NCBI RefSeq assembly: GCF_011758655.1 | Contig: NZ_JAAMPA010000001.1 | Location: 1,984,001 to 2,048,000, forward strand | Direction: 5' to 3' | DNA: 64,000 bases | Origin: Modestobacter marinus | GTDB taxonomy: Bacteria; Actinomycetota; Actinomycetes; Mycobacteriales; Geodermatophilaceae | In this document: one piece after another, positions 17,062-26,263 of the stretch | Position numbering within the stretch: position 1 is the stretch's first letter | How the letters are laid out: every line of letters begins with the position of its first letter | Notes under the pieces: model-generated | What the model saw: the letters and a program-made list of their open reading frames with translations, nothing else | Database searches by the model: none | What the model was told of the DNA's origin: nothing | Translations under genes and position numbers: made by a program

Positions 17062-17730
17062 TCAGCGGGGGTCGGTGACCGCCGGGGCCGGCTTCTCGCC
17101 GGTGACCAGGAAGACCACCCGGCGGGCCACGCTGACCGCGTGGTCGGCGAAGCGCTCGTAGTAGCGGCCGAGCAGCGTGACGTCGATGGCCGACTCCATG
17201 CCGTGCACCCAGGTCGGGCTGAGCAGCTCACGGAACAGCTGCTTGTGCAGCTGGTCCATCAGGTCGTCCTCGGCCTCCAGCTCGATGGCCGCCTCGACGT
17301 CGCGCTTGGCGATGACCGTGCCCGCCTTGGTCACCAGGCTCTCCGCGATGTGCCCGGCCTCCAGGAGGACGGGCCGGACCTCCTGCGGCACCGCGTGCTC
17401 CGGGAACCGCATGCGGGCCACCTTGGCGATGTGCTCGGCCAGGTCGCCCATCCGCTCCAGGTCGCCGACGATCCGCATGGCCGTGGTGATGGTGCGCAGG
17501 TCGGTGGCGACCGGCTGCTGGCGGGCCAGCAGGGTGAAGCAGCGCTCCTCGATGCTCTCCCGGACCGCGTCGATGCGCTCGTCGCCGGCGATCACCAGGT
17601 CGGCGAGGGCGACGTCGGCGTCCAGCAGGGCGGTCGTGGCCGTGCTCATCGCCGAGCCGACGGAGTTGGCCATCTCCACCAGGCAGGCGTTGATGTCGTC
17701 CAGTTCCTCGCGGTAGCTCTCTCGCAACAC
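17062..17730 (-). CDS. phoU: Phosphate signalling protein PhoU
   Basis: A 222-residue helical protein made of two PhoU three-helix bundles. The repeated metal-binding pattern is visible as DLERMGDLAEHIAK (about residues 88-101) and RYYERFADHAVSVAR (about 188-202). PhoU dampens the phosphate two-component system when phosphate is plentiful. GTG 17730 follows AGGAGGAA at ideal spacing. It faces away from senX3-regX3 across a PHO-box-like repeat, an arrangement like phoU/phoRP in Streptomyces; no pst genes are adjacent. Confidence 0.93.
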   Translation of the reverse strand: MLRESYREELDDINACLVEMANSVGSAMSTATTALLDADVALADLVIAGDERIDAVRESIEERCFTLLARQQPVATDLRTITTAMRIVGDLERMGDLAEHIAKVARMRFPEHAVPQEVRPVLLEAGHIAESLVTKAGTVIAKRDVEAAIELEAEDDLMDQLHKQLFRELLSPTWVHGMESAIDVTLLGRYYERFADHAVSVARRVVFLVTGEKPAPAVTDPR

Positions 17731-17885
17731 GGTTCCTCCTCGTCCCGTCGCCGCGCGCACGCGGCACCCGGGGGACGGCGACCCGGGACGACGCGGTCCC
17801 CCCGCGTGTGCGCCGCCGGCGGATTCGTCGGTCGCGACACGTGTGTGGACGAGGGTAGAGACCCGTGTGCGGGCCTGAGCGGTCC

Positions 17886-17923
17886 GCCAGGTGAACGGCC
17901 AGGGGCCCGGCGGTGAACACCTC
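17886..17923. promoter_or_regulatory. PHO-box-like repeats between phoU and senX3
   Basis: On the minus strand the sequence reads as 11-base units GTTCACCGCCG, GGCCCCTGGCC, GTTCACCTGGC; the outer units match the Streptomyces PHO-box direct repeat (G[GT]TCAYYYR[GC]G) and the middle one is weak. The two GTGAAC cores on the plus strand begin at 17891 and 17913, exactly 22 bases apart. Expected ligand is RegX3/PhoP, giving autoregulation. The middle unit's poor match is the main reservation. Confidence 0.6.
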
Positions 17924-17990
17924 CGCCCCGACCGGGTGATCGGCCGCGACGATGCTGGTCCCGGTGCGGGGCGTGTCTAGCATCGGCATC

Positions 17991-19295
17991 GTGGACCCGG
18001 TGGTCGCCCTGCTGGTGGGCCTGGTGCTCGGCCTGCTGCTGACGGCGTCAGCGGCGCTGGTCGTGCGCTCCTCGCGCGCCCGGAAGCAGGCCGTGGACGA
18101 CCGCGCGGCCGGGGTCGCCGACCGCGCCGCGCGCCGTGCGGACTCCGACGCCGTGCTGAGCCGGCGGCTGGTCGACCTGATGGACCCCGCCGTCGTCCTG
18201 CTCGGTCCCGACGACGCGGTCCTGCTCGCCAACGCCTCCGCCCGGGCGCTGGGCATCCTGCGCGGCAACCGGCTGCTGGTCGCCGGCCTGGTGGAGGTCG
18301 CCCGCGAGGTGCAGTCCACCGGGAGCCACCGGGCCGACATCGCCCTGCCCAGCGACCTCGTGGGCGCGGGGCCCCGGATGGTCGCGGTGCACGGCATCCG
18401 GCTCGCCACCGGCCCCGCCGGCGCCGCCGGGCCGGTCGCCCTGGTGCTGCAGGACGTCACCGAGGCCCGCCGGGTCGAGGCGGTCCGCAAGGACTTCGTC
18501 GCCAACGTCGGGCACGAGCTGAAGACGCCGGTCGGGGCCCTCGCGCTGCTGGCCGAGGCGGTGCAGGGCGCGGCCGACGACCCGGAGACCGTGCAGCGGT
18601 TCGCCGCCCGGATGAGCCACGAGGCCGACCGGCTGGCCCGGCTGGTCCGCGAGCTGATCGACCTCTCCCGGTTGCAGGGCGCCGAACCGCTGCCGGAGCT
18701 CGTGCCGGTCGCGGTCGGCACCGTCGTCTCCGAGGCGGTCGACCGCACCCGCGCCGCAGCCGCGGCGAAGGACATCCAGCTCGCCGTCGCCGTCCAGCCC
18801 GGCCTCGTCGTCCGCGGCGTGGAGGCGCAACTGGCCACCGCGCTGACCAACCTGCTCGCCAACGCCGTCGCCTACAGTCCGGGCGGCACCACGATCGCCG
18901 TCGGCGCGCGGGCACGGGCCGGCTTCGCCGAGGTGGCGGTGACCGACTCGGGCATCGGCATCCCCCGCTCGGACCGCTCCCGGGTGTTCGAGCGCTTCTA
19001 CCGGGTCGACGCGTCACGGGCCAGTGCCACCGGCGGCACCGGGCTGGGGCTGGCGATCGTCAAGCACGTCGCCACCAACCACGGCGGCACGGTGACGGTC
19101 TGGAGCGAGGAGGGGCTCGGCTCGACCTTCACCCTGCGCATCCCGCTGGCGGCCGAGGCCGACCGCTCGCTGGCCGACGACGGTGCGCCCGAACGGCCAC
19201 CGGTACCGCCACTGCACAGCCGCCAGACATCCGATCAGGGCCCCACCGGGGCCGACGAGGGACCCTCCGGGGCCCTGCAGAAGGGACGGTCATGA
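17991..19295 (+). CDS. senX3: Sensor histidine kinase SenX3
   Basis: About 434 residues. One N-terminal membrane segment (residues 4-27), a basic linker, a PAS domain (about 55-155), the dimerisation/phosphoacceptor box VGHELKTPVG with His175, and a full ATPase domain (NLLANAV, DSGIGIP, GGTGLGLAIVKH). SenX3 senses phosphate limitation and phosphorylates RegX3. GTG 17991 is chosen because TAGCAT (17978-17983) ends seven bases upstream; ATG 17952 would add 13 residues. The tail is disordered. It overlaps regX3 by four bases. Confidence 0.92.
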   Translation: MDPVVALLVGLVLGLLLTASAALVVRSSRARKQAVDDRAAGVADRAARRADSDAVLSRRLVDLMDPAVVLLGPDDAVLLANASARALGILRGNRLLVAGLVEVAREVQSTGSHRADIALPSDLVGAGPRMVAVHGIRLATGPAGAAGPVALVLQDVTEARRVEAVRKDFVANVGHELKTPVGALALLAEAVQGAADDPETVQRFAARMSHEADRLARLVRELIDLSRLQGAEPLPELVPVAVGTVVSEAVDRTRAAAAAKDIQLAVAVQPGLVVRGVEAQLATALTNLLANAVAYSPGGTTIAVGARARAGFAEVAVTDSGIGIPRSDRSRVFERFYRVDASRASATGGTGLGLAIVKHVATNHGGTVTVWSEEGLGSTFTLRIPLAAEADRSLADDGAPERPPVPPLHSRQTSDQGPTGADEGPSGALQKGRS

Positions 19296-19972
19296 CCCGA
19301 GTGCTCGTGGTGGAGGACGAGGAGTCCTTCTCCGACGCGCTGTCCTACATGTTGCGGCGGGAGGGCTACGACACCGTCGTGGCCTCCACCGGGACGGACG
19401 CGCTCGTCGAGTTCGACCGGGCCGGAGCCGACATCGTGCTGCTCGACCTGATGCTGCCCGGGCTCTCGGGCACCGAGGTCTGCCGGTCGCTGCGGGCCAA
19501 GAGCTCCGTGCCGATCATCATGCTCACCGCCAAGGACGCCGAGATCGACAAGGTGGTCGGGCTCGAGCTGGGCGCCGACGACTACGTCACCAAGCCGTAC
19601 TCGGCCCGTGAGCTGGTCGCCCGGATGCGGGCCGTGCTGCGCCGCGGCACCGAGGCCGAGCCCACGGCCGAGGGTGCCCTCGTCGCCGGACCGGTCCGGC
19701 TGGACGTCGACCGGCACGTCGTCGCGGTCGACGGCCAGACGGTGTCCCTGCCGCTCAAGGAGTTCGACCTGCTCGAGCTGCTGCTGCGCAACGCCGGCCG
19801 GGTCCTCACCCGGGGCCAGCTCATCGACCGGGTGTGGGGCGCGGACTACGTCGGGGACACCAAGACCCTCGACGTCCACGTCAAGCGGCTGCGCGCCAAG
19901 CTGGAGCCCGACCCGGCCAACCCGCGCTACCTGGTCACCGTCCGGGGGCTGGGGTACAAGTTCGAGGCCTAG
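19292..19972 (+). CDS. regX3: Response regulator RegX3 (OmpR family)
   Basis: A 226-residue regulator: receiver domain (residues 3-115) with acidic pocket Glu9/Asp10, phosphoacceptor Asp52 and Lys101, and a winged-helix C-terminal domain (about 130-225) ending VRGLGYKFEA. It acts as transcription factor for phosphate starvation genes and is cotranscribed with senX3. Likely binds the PHO-box-like repeats before senX3. Confidence 0.95.
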   Translation: MTRVLVVEDEESFSDALSYMLRREGYDTVVASTGTDALVEFDRAGADIVLLDLMLPGLSGTEVCRSLRAKSSVPIIMLTAKDAEIDKVVGLELGADDYVTKPYSARELVARMRAVLRRGTEAEPTAEGALVAGPVRLDVDRHVVAVDGQTVSLPLKEFDLLELLLRNAGRVLTRGQLIDRVWGADYVGDTKTLDVHVKRLRAKLEPDPANPRYLVTVRGLGYKFEA

Positions 19973-20040
19973 TGGGACTGTCGGCCTCCGGCCTCCCACC
20001 GCGGCCAGGAGCCGGGTCGGGCTGCGCTGAGCCGTTCCTG

Positions 20041-20143
20041 TCAGCCCGGGGGAGGACCCTGCGGGCCCGCCGCCCGGGCTGACCGCCTGCGGCGGGTCCC
20101 GTCATGCCGGAGGTGGACCCTGCGGGCCCGCCGTCCGGCATGA
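20041..20143. repeat. Two hairpins with same loop and covarying stems
   Basis: Element 1: stem TCAGCCCGGG (20041-20050) with CCCGGGCTGA (20073-20082). Element 2: stem TCATGCCGGA (20102-20111) with TCCGGCATGA (20134-20143). Both stems are perfect 10-base pairs. Both enclose a 22-base loop that is identical apart from one base and contains GGACCCTGCGGGCCCGCCG. Stems differ at three positions on each side, each difference compensated on the other arm. Confidence 0.85.
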
Positions 20144-20170
20144 CCACCGGTGGAGGTGGCCGATCTGGGG

Positions 20171-20329
20171 GACGCGACGGGCTGCGCTGACGCACACAGG
20201 ACCTCTCGGGGCTCGTGTCAGGCGGCTGCTGGTGGTGGTCGGCCCTCGGGACGCGACGGGCCTTGCTGACTCACCCGCGGGACCGGTCGGGGCCGCGGGG
20301 CAGGCGGCTGCTGGTGGCGGTGGTCGGCC
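20171..20329. repeat. Imperfect direct repeat, two units of about 80 bases
   Basis: Unit 1 (20171-20247) and unit 2 (20250-20329) both start GACGCGACGGGC, continue with a GCTGAC segment and end with GGCGGCTGCTGGTGG...GGTCGGCC. No open frame is conserved between the copies. Confidence 0.65.
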
Positions 20330-20397
20330 CGGGGGCGGGACGTGCTCGCTTGCTCGCTGGCGGGCCGGCGGGACCTGGGGGTCCCGCCGGGGCGCTG

Positions 20398-20616
20398 TTA
20401 CTGGCCGCGGCCGGTCTCGTCCTGGAGTTCGTCGATCTTCTTCGAGGCGTCGGCCTTGTTGATGTCGTCGGGGACGTCCTCGCCGGCCTCCCGGGCCAGG
20501 GTGTTCAGGTAGCTCTTCTGCGCGCCGGTGGCCGGCTCGCCACCGGTGACCCAGTCGTTCGGGTCCTTCTCGGTGCTCTGCGGGCTGTCCGGGCCGGTGC
20601 TGTTCGCTTCGCTCAT
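20398..20616 (-). CDS. DUF3072 family small protein
   Basis: A 72-residue acidic, hydrophilic protein. The DPNDWVTGGEPATGAQKSYL segment (residues 23-42) is the recognisable core of the DUF3072 family, small actinobacterial proteins of unknown function. It starts at an ATG seven bases after TAGCTT on its strand and ends with TAA, unusual in this TGA-dominated window. Confidence 0.75.
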   Translation of the reverse strand: MSEANSTGPDSPQSTEKDPNDWVTGGEPATGAQKSYLNTLAREAGEDVPDDINKADASKKIDELQDETGRGQ

Positions 20617-20626
20617 GTGTTCGAAG

Positions 20627-20920
20627 CTACGCGGGCTGCCGGACCCGTGCAGCTCGAGCGGCGGCGGCCGACGTGTCCGGCGCAGTGTCCTGCGCCGTCT
20701 CCTGCGCAGGTGCCTGGGTGGCCGCCTGCGTGGCGGCCCGGGAGGCGAGCTCGGCGCGGTGCTCCTCCCACCGCCGGCCGGTGCGGAAGACGTGGCTGCC
20801 GCCGCACGACGGGCACTCGACCGCCACGGCAATGTGGGTGGGGTGGTTGGCGACCGATCGGATCCGCCGGTCGGCGACCAGCTCGTCGGTCCGGGTCACG
20901 GGGCAGGTGATCAGCAACAT
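20627..20920 (-). CDS. Small hypothetical protein with CPSCGG motif
   Basis: A 97-residue protein, not recognised. The N-terminal half is folded-looking, with a single CPSCGG knuckle at about residues 36-41 that could hold half a zinc site; the second half is a Ala/Thr/Gln-rich low-complexity tail with repeated AATQA. Start is ATG 20920; GACGCT lies six bases upstream. It is divergent from the GlxA-type gene. Confidence 0.6.
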   Translation of the reverse strand: MLLITCPVTRTDELVADRRIRSVANHPTHIAVAVECPSCGGSHVFRTGRRWEEHRAELASRAATQAATQAPAQETAQDTAPDTSAAAARAARVRQPA

Positions 20921-21001
20921 GGGAAGAGCGTCGCCGTCGTCACGTGAACGGACGAGTGGCAGACGTGACCACGACCGCAGGTTTTCTGCCATGCTCTCGC
21001 C

Positions 21002-22087
21002 ATGACCGCGACCGACCGTCCGCTGGTGGTGAGCGTCGTCGTCGCCGACGGCGTCGTGGGCAACTTCGGGCTGGGGGTGACGTCGGAGGTGTTCGGCTAC
21101 GACCGCACCGCGATGGGCCTGCCGCTGTTCGACTTCGCCCTGGTCACCGAGGTGCCCGGGGTGGTGCAGACCGACACCGGCGTCCGGCTGCTGGTCGACG
21201 ACGGGCTGGAGCGGCTGGCGGTGTCCGACATCGTGCTGCTCACCGCCTGGGAGCTCTACGAGCGCGAGCCCTCGGCCGCGTTGATCGCCGGGATCCGCGA
21301 CGCGCACGCGCGGGGCGCCATCGTGGTCAGCCAGTGCACCGGTGCCTTCATCGTGGCCGCCGCCGGGCTGCTGGACGGCTGTCGGGCCACCACGCACTGG
21401 CGGCACGCCGGCGAGCTGGCCGCGCGGTTCCCCGCCGTCACCGTCGACCCCGCCGTCCTCTACGTCGACTGCGGGCAGCTGATCACCGGAGCGGGCACCG
21501 CCGCCGGCGTCGACACGCTGCTGCACCTGGTCCGCCGGGAGTGGGGCCCCGCGGCGGCGAACGCGCTGGCCCGGGACATGGTGGTGCCCCCGCACCGCGA
21601 CGGCGGCCAGGCTCAGTTCATCGACGAGCCGGTGGCCCGCTGCGAGGACGACCTGCTCGGCCTCGTCCTGGAGTGGGCCCGCGGCCACCTGGCCGAGGAG
21701 ATCACCGTCGACCTGCTCGCCCGCCGGGCGCTGATGAGCCCGCGCAGCTTCGCCCGCCGGTTCAAGGCCACCACCGGCACCACCCCGCACGCCTGGTTGC
21801 TCGCCCAGCGGCTGGCCGCGGCCGAGTCGCTGCTGGAGGGCAGCGACGCCCCGGTGGAGGAGATCGCCCGGCTGGTCGGGTTCGGCACCGCCGCGGGCCT
21901 GCGCGAGCAGTTCGCCCGGCGGCGCGGGGTCTCCCCACGCGCCTACCGGCAGACGTTCCGGGCCGGGGCCCGCCCCGGCGGCTCAGCCGGGACGGCGCCG
22001 GTGCAGCTCCACCGGGACCGGCCGGGGGCTGGCCGGGTGCGGGGCGACGAGGCCGGCGTCCAGGCGGGCCTCGGTCAGCCGGCGTAG
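21002..22087 (+). CDS. GlxA-family (DJ-1/PfpI + AraC) transcriptional regulator
   Basis: A 361-residue regulator with an N-terminal DJ-1/PfpI domain (residues 8-175, with VVSQCTGAF holding Cys112 at the family nucleophile elbow) and a C-terminal AraC/XylS pair of helix-turn-helices (about 215-315; [20 protein letters not shown]). Such proteins often control catabolism of amines or betaines. CATGCT ends six bases before the ATG. The last 35 residues run antisense over the end of the next gene and are not part of the AraC domain, so an earlier natural end may have been extended. Confidence 0.86.
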   Translation: MTATDRPLVVSVVVADGVVGNFGLGVTSEVFGYDRTAMGLPLFDFALVTEVPGVVQTDTGVRLLVDDGLERLAVSDIVLLTAWELYEREPSAALIAGIRDAHARGAIVVSQCTGAFIVAAAGLLDGCRATTHWRHAGELAARFPAVTVDPAVLYVDCGQLITGAGTAAGVDTLLHLVRREWGPAAANALARDMVVPPHRDGGQAQFIDEPVARCEDDLLGLVLEWARGHLAEEITVDLLARRALMSPRSFARRFKATTGTTPHAWLLAQRLAAAESLLEGSDAPVEEIARLVGFGTAAGLREQFARRRGVSPRAYRQTFRAGARPGGSAGTAPVQLHRDRPGAGRVRGDEAGVQAGLGQPA

Positions 22088-22822
22088 CTCGCCGTACGCG
22101 GCCGGCCCCAGGAGCGCGGTGAGCTCCGGGCCGTAGGTCTCCACCAGCGGCTCGGCGGCGACGTGCGCCGTCGGCGAACCCGTGCACCACCAGTGCAGGT
22201 CGTGCCCGCCCGGGCCCCAGCCCCGCCGGTCGAACTCGCCGATCGTGGACACCAGCACCCGGCTGTCGTCGGGGCGGTCGACCCACTCCTGCTCCCGGCG
22301 CACCGGCAACTGCCAGCAGACGTCGGGCTTGGTCTCCAGCGGGTGCCGGCCCTGCCGCAGCGCCATGGCGTGCAGCGCGCAGCCGGCGCCGGCGGGGTGC
22401 CCCGGGCGGTTGAGGAAGACGCAGGCACCCTCGACCACCCGGGTGCGCAGCGCCTGCTCGGCCTCCTCGCCCGGGGCCGGCTCGGTCAGCGTGTCCGGTT
22501 CGGTCCAGTCGTCGCGGACGACGGCCGTGCCGGGGTGCCGCTGCCAGTCCTCCGGCGTCAGCTCGCCGACCGACTCCTCGACCCGGGTGAGGTCGTCGGT
22601 GTCGGTGAAGAAGGCGCCGTGGTTGCAGCAGCCGTCCTCGGCGCGCCCGGCCACCACGCCGGCGCAGCCACGCCCGAACACGCAAGTCCAGGCGCTGGTG
22701 AGCCAGGTGAGGTCGGCGCGGACGAGGTGCTCGGGATCGGCGGGGTCGAGGAACTCGATCCACTCGCGGGGGAAGTCCAGCCCGACCTCGGGAGGGCTGT
22801 CGGCGGCTGTGCTCGGGTCCAC
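21983..22822 (-). CDS. Rv0495c-like conserved cysteine-rich protein
   Basis: A 279-residue conserved protein of unknown function, in the same place and orientation as Rv0495c next to the Ppx gene. Eight cysteines are present, in blocks CVFGRGC, GCCNHG, GACVF, GCALH and VCW, a spacing that suggests a metal or Fe-S site. The GTG at 22822 follows TACGCT by six bases, 40 bases from and divergent to ppx. Its 3' end overlaps the GlxA-type gene by 105 bases on the other strand. Confidence 0.75.
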   Translation of the reverse strand: MDPSTAADSPPEVGLDFPREWIEFLDPADPEHLVRADLTWLTSAWTCVFGRGCAGVVAGRAEDGCCNHGAFFTDTDDLTRVEESVGELTPEDWQRHPGTAVVRDDWTEPDTLTEPAPGEEAEQALRTRVVEGACVFLNRPGHPAGAGCALHAMALRQGRHPLETKPDVCWQLPVRREQEWVDRPDDSRVLVSTIGEFDRRGWGPGGHDLHWWCTGSPTAHVAAEPLVETYGPELTALLGPAAYGELRRLTEARLDAGLVAPHPASPRPVPVELHRRRPG

Positions 22823-22861
22823 CGGCGCAGCGTAAGCGCCGCACCCGGCAGACTCTCCGGC

Positions 22862-23806
22862 ATGCGACTCGGGGTGCTGGACGTCGGCTCGAACACCGTG
22901 CACCTCCTGGTGGTGGACGCACACCGCGGTGCGCACCCCACCCCCATGCACGACGACCGCTCCGTCCTCCGGCTGGCCGAGCACGTCGGCGCCGACGGGA
23001 AGCTGTCGAAGGCGGGGGAGAAGAGCCTGCTGAACGCGGTGCAGAAGGCCAAGCAGCAGGCGGCCGCGCAGCGCTGCGACGAGCTGCTGGCCTTCGTCAC
23101 CTCCGCGATCCGGGAGGCGGACAACGGGGCCGCGGTGCTCCGCCGGGTCCGCGAGCAGACCGGCGTCGACCTGCAGGTGCTCACCGGCGAGGACGAGGCC
23201 CGGCTGACCTTCCTGGCGGTCCGGCGGTGGTTCGGCTGGAGCGCCGGCCGGCTGCTGGTGCTCGATATCGGTGGCGGGTCGCTGGAGCTGGCCACCGGCG
23301 TAGACGAGGACCCCGACGTCGCGCTGTCGGTCCCGCTCGGCGCCGGCCGGATGACCCGCCGGTTCCTGCCCGACGCCGAGACCGGGGGCCGCCCCGACCT
23401 GTCCGCGCTGGACGCGCTCGCCGAGCACGCCACCGACGTGCTGGCCCCGGTCGGCCGGAAGCTCCGTGACGCCGGGACGCCGGACCTGGTCGCCGCGACG
23501 TCCAAGACCTTCCGGACGCTGGCCCGGCTGGCCGGTGCCGCGCCGTCGGCCGCCGGGCTGCGTGCCCCGCGGGAGCTGACCGCCACCGGCCTGTCCCAGG
23601 TGCTCGGCTTCGTCTCCCGGATCGAGTGCACCGCGCTGGCGGAGCTGCAGGGGGTGTCGGCGCAACGCGCGCACCAGGTCCCGGCCGGTGCCGTCGTGGC
23701 GCAGGCCGCGATGCGGGCGGTGGACGTACCGTTCGTGCGGATCTGCCCGTGGGCGCTGCGCGAGGGCGTCATCCTGCGGCGCCTGGACCAGCTGGAAGGA
23801 GCGTGA
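22862..23806 (+). CDS. Ppx/GppA phosphatase family (Rv0496-like)
   Basis: A 314-residue exopolyphosphatase/pppGpp phosphatase family protein with the actin-like ATPase fold: [11 protein letters not shown] at the N-terminus, the SAIREADN segment with the catalytic-type Glu, and [10 protein letters not shown] as the second phosphate loop. M. tuberculosis Rv0496 (Ppx1) hydrolyses short polyphosphates. It is coupled to the next gene by TGATG. Confidence 0.9.
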   Translation: MRLGVLDVGSNTVHLLVVDAHRGAHPTPMHDDRSVLRLAEHVGADGKLSKAGEKSLLNAVQKAKQQAAAQRCDELLAFVTSAIREADNGAAVLRRVREQTGVDLQVLTGEDEARLTFLAVRRWFGWSAGRLLVLDIGGGSLELATGVDEDPDVALSVPLGAGRMTRRFLPDAETGGRPDLSALDALAEHATDVLAPVGRKLRDAGTPDLVAATSKTFRTLARLAGAAPSAAGLRAPRELTATGLSQVLGFVSRIECTALAELQGVSAQRAHQVPAGAVVAQAAMRAVDVPFVRICPWALREGVILRRLDQLEGA

Positions 23807-24798
23807 TGACGCAGCCCAACCCGTCGGGGGAGTACAGCGTCCGCTCGCTCGCCGAGATCCTGCGCGAGCACGGTCTGGAGAGCGAACTCGGCACCCGCCC
23901 GGGCCGGCGGCGGCAGACCCCCGGTGCTGCCGAGACCGGCCGCTCGGCGCGGGTGGACACCGGCTCGGGGACGCCCCGGGCGGGCGCGCCCTCGGCGCCG
24001 CCGAACGGCCGGGCCGCCGCCCCGCCCCGCTCCCCGGCACGGGCACCGGAGCGCGCGCCGTCGGTCCCGGTCTGGACCCCGGCCCCCGAGCCGAAGGCGC
24101 GACCCGCCGCCGGCCTGCTGGCCCCGCAGACGCCGTCGGCCCCCGCCTCGCCCCGGCCGGCGCCCGGCCGCGCGGACGAGGCGCCTCCCGCGGTGCGCAC
24201 CGGCCGGCGGAAGTCCGACGGCACCCCGACCGGCCCCGGCGGGGAGCCGCTGTTCGGCACCGGGCCCTCGACCGCCGCCATCCCGGCGGCAGCCCCGACG
24301 ACGACCTCCACACCGGCCGCCACGCACACCGGCTCCGGGCACACCGGCTCGGCGCACGCCGCCGCACCGCGCACCGGCCCCACGGGGGCGACCGCCCGGG
24401 GCGCGGGACGGCGCGGCGCCGACCACCCGGTCACCGGCCCGATCCCGGTCGCCGCCGCTCAGGCGGAGGCGGCCAGGACTGCGGCCGCCCGGGCCGACGA
24501 GGAGCCGCTGACCGGCCGGGAGAGCGTGCTGGCCTGGGCGCGGTTCGCCGGCGAGCTGGTGGTCGCGCTCGCTGCCGGCATCGGCGTCTACTTCGCCTTC
24601 ACCGTGCTGTGGGAACTGCTGCCCTACGTCGCCCTGGTGGCGGCGCCGGTGACGGTCACCGGTCTGGTCGCCGGGGTGGCGGCGTACCGGCAGCGCCGCG
24701 GTCAGGGGGCGCTGCCGGTCCGGCTGCTGGCGGTGCTGCTCCTGGCCGGGACGGTGCTGGTGATCGCCCCGGCCGCGGGCCTGCTCGCCAGCAGCTGA
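23806..24798 (+). CDS. Membrane protein with long disordered N-terminus (Rv0497-like)
   Basis: A 330-residue protein. Residues 1-35 form a conserved-looking segment ([18 protein letters not shown]); residues 36-230 are Pro/Ala/Thr-rich and disordered; the last 90 hold about three membrane segments. Same position as Rv0497, a conserved membrane protein of unknown role, coupled to ppx. The disordered part is probably cytoplasmic; this is inference. Confidence 0.75.
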   Translation: MTQPNPSGEYSVRSLAEILREHGLESELGTRPGRRRQTPGAAETGRSARVDTGSGTPRAGAPSAPPNGRAAAPPRSPARAPERAPSVPVWTPAPEPKARPAAGLLAPQTPSAPASPRPAPGRADEAPPAVRTGRRKSDGTPTGPGGEPLFGTGPSTAAIPAAAPTTTSTPAATHTGSGHTGSAHAAAPRTGPTGATARGAGRRGADHPVTGPIPVAAAQAEAARTAAARADEEPLTGRESVLAWARFAGELVVALAAGIGVYFAFTVLWELLPYVALVAAPVTVTGLVAGVAAYRQRRGQGALPVRLLAVLLLAGTVLVIAPAAGLLASS

Positions 24799-24807
24799 CC
24801 TGCCCGG

Positions 24808-25353
24808 TCAGCCCGCGGCGGCGAACTGCTGGACGAGGGTGCGCCCGAACGCCGGCAGGTCGTCGGGGTTGCGGCTGGTGGTCAGGTTGCCGTCCACGAC
24901 GACCTCCTCGTCCACCCACTCGGCGCCGGCGTTGCGCAGGTCGGTCTGCAGCGAGGGCCACGAGGTCATCCGGCGCCCACGGACGACGTCGGCCTCGGCG
25001 AGCACCCACGGCGCGTGGCAGATGGCGGCCACCGGCTTGCCGGCGTCGAAGAAGGCCTTCACGAACCGCACGGCCGACTGGTCGGCGCGCACGAAGTCGC
25101 CGTTGATCACGCCGCCGGGCAGCACGAGCGCGTCGTAGCCGGCGGGGTCGGCATCGGACAGCGCGACGTCGACGTCCTTGGTGTCGCCCTTGTCGATGTG
25201 CTGGTAGGCGGTGATCGTGCCGGTCTGGAGCCCGACGAGCTCCGGCCGCGCGCCGGCGTCGACCAGCGCCTGCCAGGGCTGGTCCAGCTCGGCCTGCTCG
25301 ACCCCGTCGGTGGCGAGCACGGCCACCCGCTTGCCGTTCAGTTCTCCGGACAT
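24808..25353 (-). CDS. PfpI/DJ-1 family protein (glutamine amidotransferase-like)
   Basis: A 181-residue DJ-1/PfpI superfamily protein close to the YhbO/PfpI group, which act as proteases, deglycases or chaperones. The nucleophile elbow AICHAPW holds Cys112-His113, and the DGVEQAEL segment supplies the glutamate (about residue 19). Full length. TAGCGC ends six bases before the ATG. It converges with the membrane-protein gene and diverges from proC. Confidence 0.88.
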   Translation of the reverse strand: MSGELNGKRVAVLATDGVEQAELDQPWQALVDAGARPELVGLQTGTITAYQHIDKGDTKDVDVALSDADPAGYDALVLPGGVINGDFVRADQSAVRFVKAFFDAGKPVAAICHAPWVLAEADVVRGRRMTSWPSLQTDLRNAGAEWVDEEVVVDGNLTTSRNPDDLPAFGRTLVQQFAAAG

Positions 25354-25411
25354 GGCCGGGCGCTACCCGGCTCCTCCGGGCCACACACGTCCGGGCGCTA
25401 CGGTCGCGGAC

Positions 25412-26242
25412 ATGATCGATGCAGGGCACGCGGGTCCCGACGCACGGCTGGCCGTCATCGGCGGCGGCAAGATCGGCGAGGCACTGCTCGCCGGCCTGGT
25501 CCGGCAGGCCGGGGACGGGGAGGGGTTCCTGGTCGTGGAACGCAGCCCCGAGCGGGCTGCCGAGCTGACCGACCGGTACGGCGTCGGCACCACCGACCTC
25601 GCCGGGGCGGCCGCGCGGGCCCGGGTGCTGCTGCTGGCCGTGAAGCCGCAGGACATCGACGCACTGCTGGCGGCGCTGGGCCCGCACGTGACCCCGGACC
25701 ACCTGGTGGTGTCCGTGGCGGCGGGGGTGCCCACCAGCCGGGTCGAGGCCGCCCTCCCGGCGGGCACCCCGGTCGTGCGGGTCATGCCGAACACGCCGGC
25801 GCTGGTCGACGCGGGGATGAGCGTGCTCTCGGCCGGGGCGCACGCGACCGAGGCACACCTGGACGAGGCGGAGGCGCTGCTGCTGCCAGTGGGTCAGGTG
25901 CGCCGGGTGCCGGAGGGCCAGCAGGATGCCGTGACCGCCCTGTCGGGCAGCGGTCCGGCCTACTTCTTCTTCCTGGTCGAGGCGATGATCGACGCCGGCA
26001 TCCTGCTCGGCCTGCCCCGCTCGCTCGCCGCCGACCTGATCGTGCAGACCGCCTACGGCGCCGCGGTCATGCTGCGCGACTCCGGTGAGCACCCGGTGCA
26101 GCTGCGGGAGGCGGTCACCAGCCCCGGCGGGACGACGATCGCTGCCATCCGGGAGCTGGAGCGGCACGGCGTGCGGGCCGCGCTGATCGCCGCGATCGAG
26201 GCGGCGCACCAGCGCTCCGTGGAGCTCGGCCGCCCCTCCTGA
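25412..26242 (+). CDS. proC: Pyrroline-5-carboxylate reductase ProC
   Basis: A 276-residue enzyme making L-proline from pyrroline-5-carboxylate with NAD(P)H. The N-terminal Rossmann motif is IGGGKIGEALLAGL and the C-terminal signature runs from ALSGSGPAYFF to the EAVTSPGGTTIAA block. TACGGT ends seven bases before the ATG, so the mRNA may be leaderless. Same place as Rv0500, just ahead of the excisionase-type HTH gene. Confidence 0.94.
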   Translation: MIDAGHAGPDARLAVIGGGKIGEALLAGLVRQAGDGEGFLVVERSPERAAELTDRYGVGTTDLAGAAARARVLLLAVKPQDIDALLAALGPHVTPDHLVVSVAAGVPTSRVEAALPAGTPVVRVMPNTPALVDAGMSVLSAGAHATEAHLDEAEALLLPVGQVRRVPEGQQDAVTALSGSGPAYFFFLVEAMIDAGILLGLPRSLAADLIVQTAYGAAVMLRDSGEHPVQLREAVTSPGGTTIAAIRELERHGVRAALIAAIEAAHQRSVELGRPS

Positions 26243-26263
26243 CCCGCTGGCGCAGCCCTGAAT

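Larger units (their letters stand above)
19973..20397. other. 425-base gene-free stretch of structured repeats
   Basis: No convincing gene is present. It holds two covarying hairpins (20041-20143), a small hairpin between them (20081-20098), the palindrome CCACCGGTGG (20144-20153) and a two-copy direct repeat (20171-20329). It may be the 3' region of regX3, a structured RNA, or a repeat landing site. Confidence 0.6.

Noticed and set aside
20398-20920. Toxin-antitoxin pair from the two small minus-strand genes
   Set aside because: DUF3072 is not a toxin family; the genes have separate -10-like boxes and the second has a CxxC motif and a low-complexity tail only.
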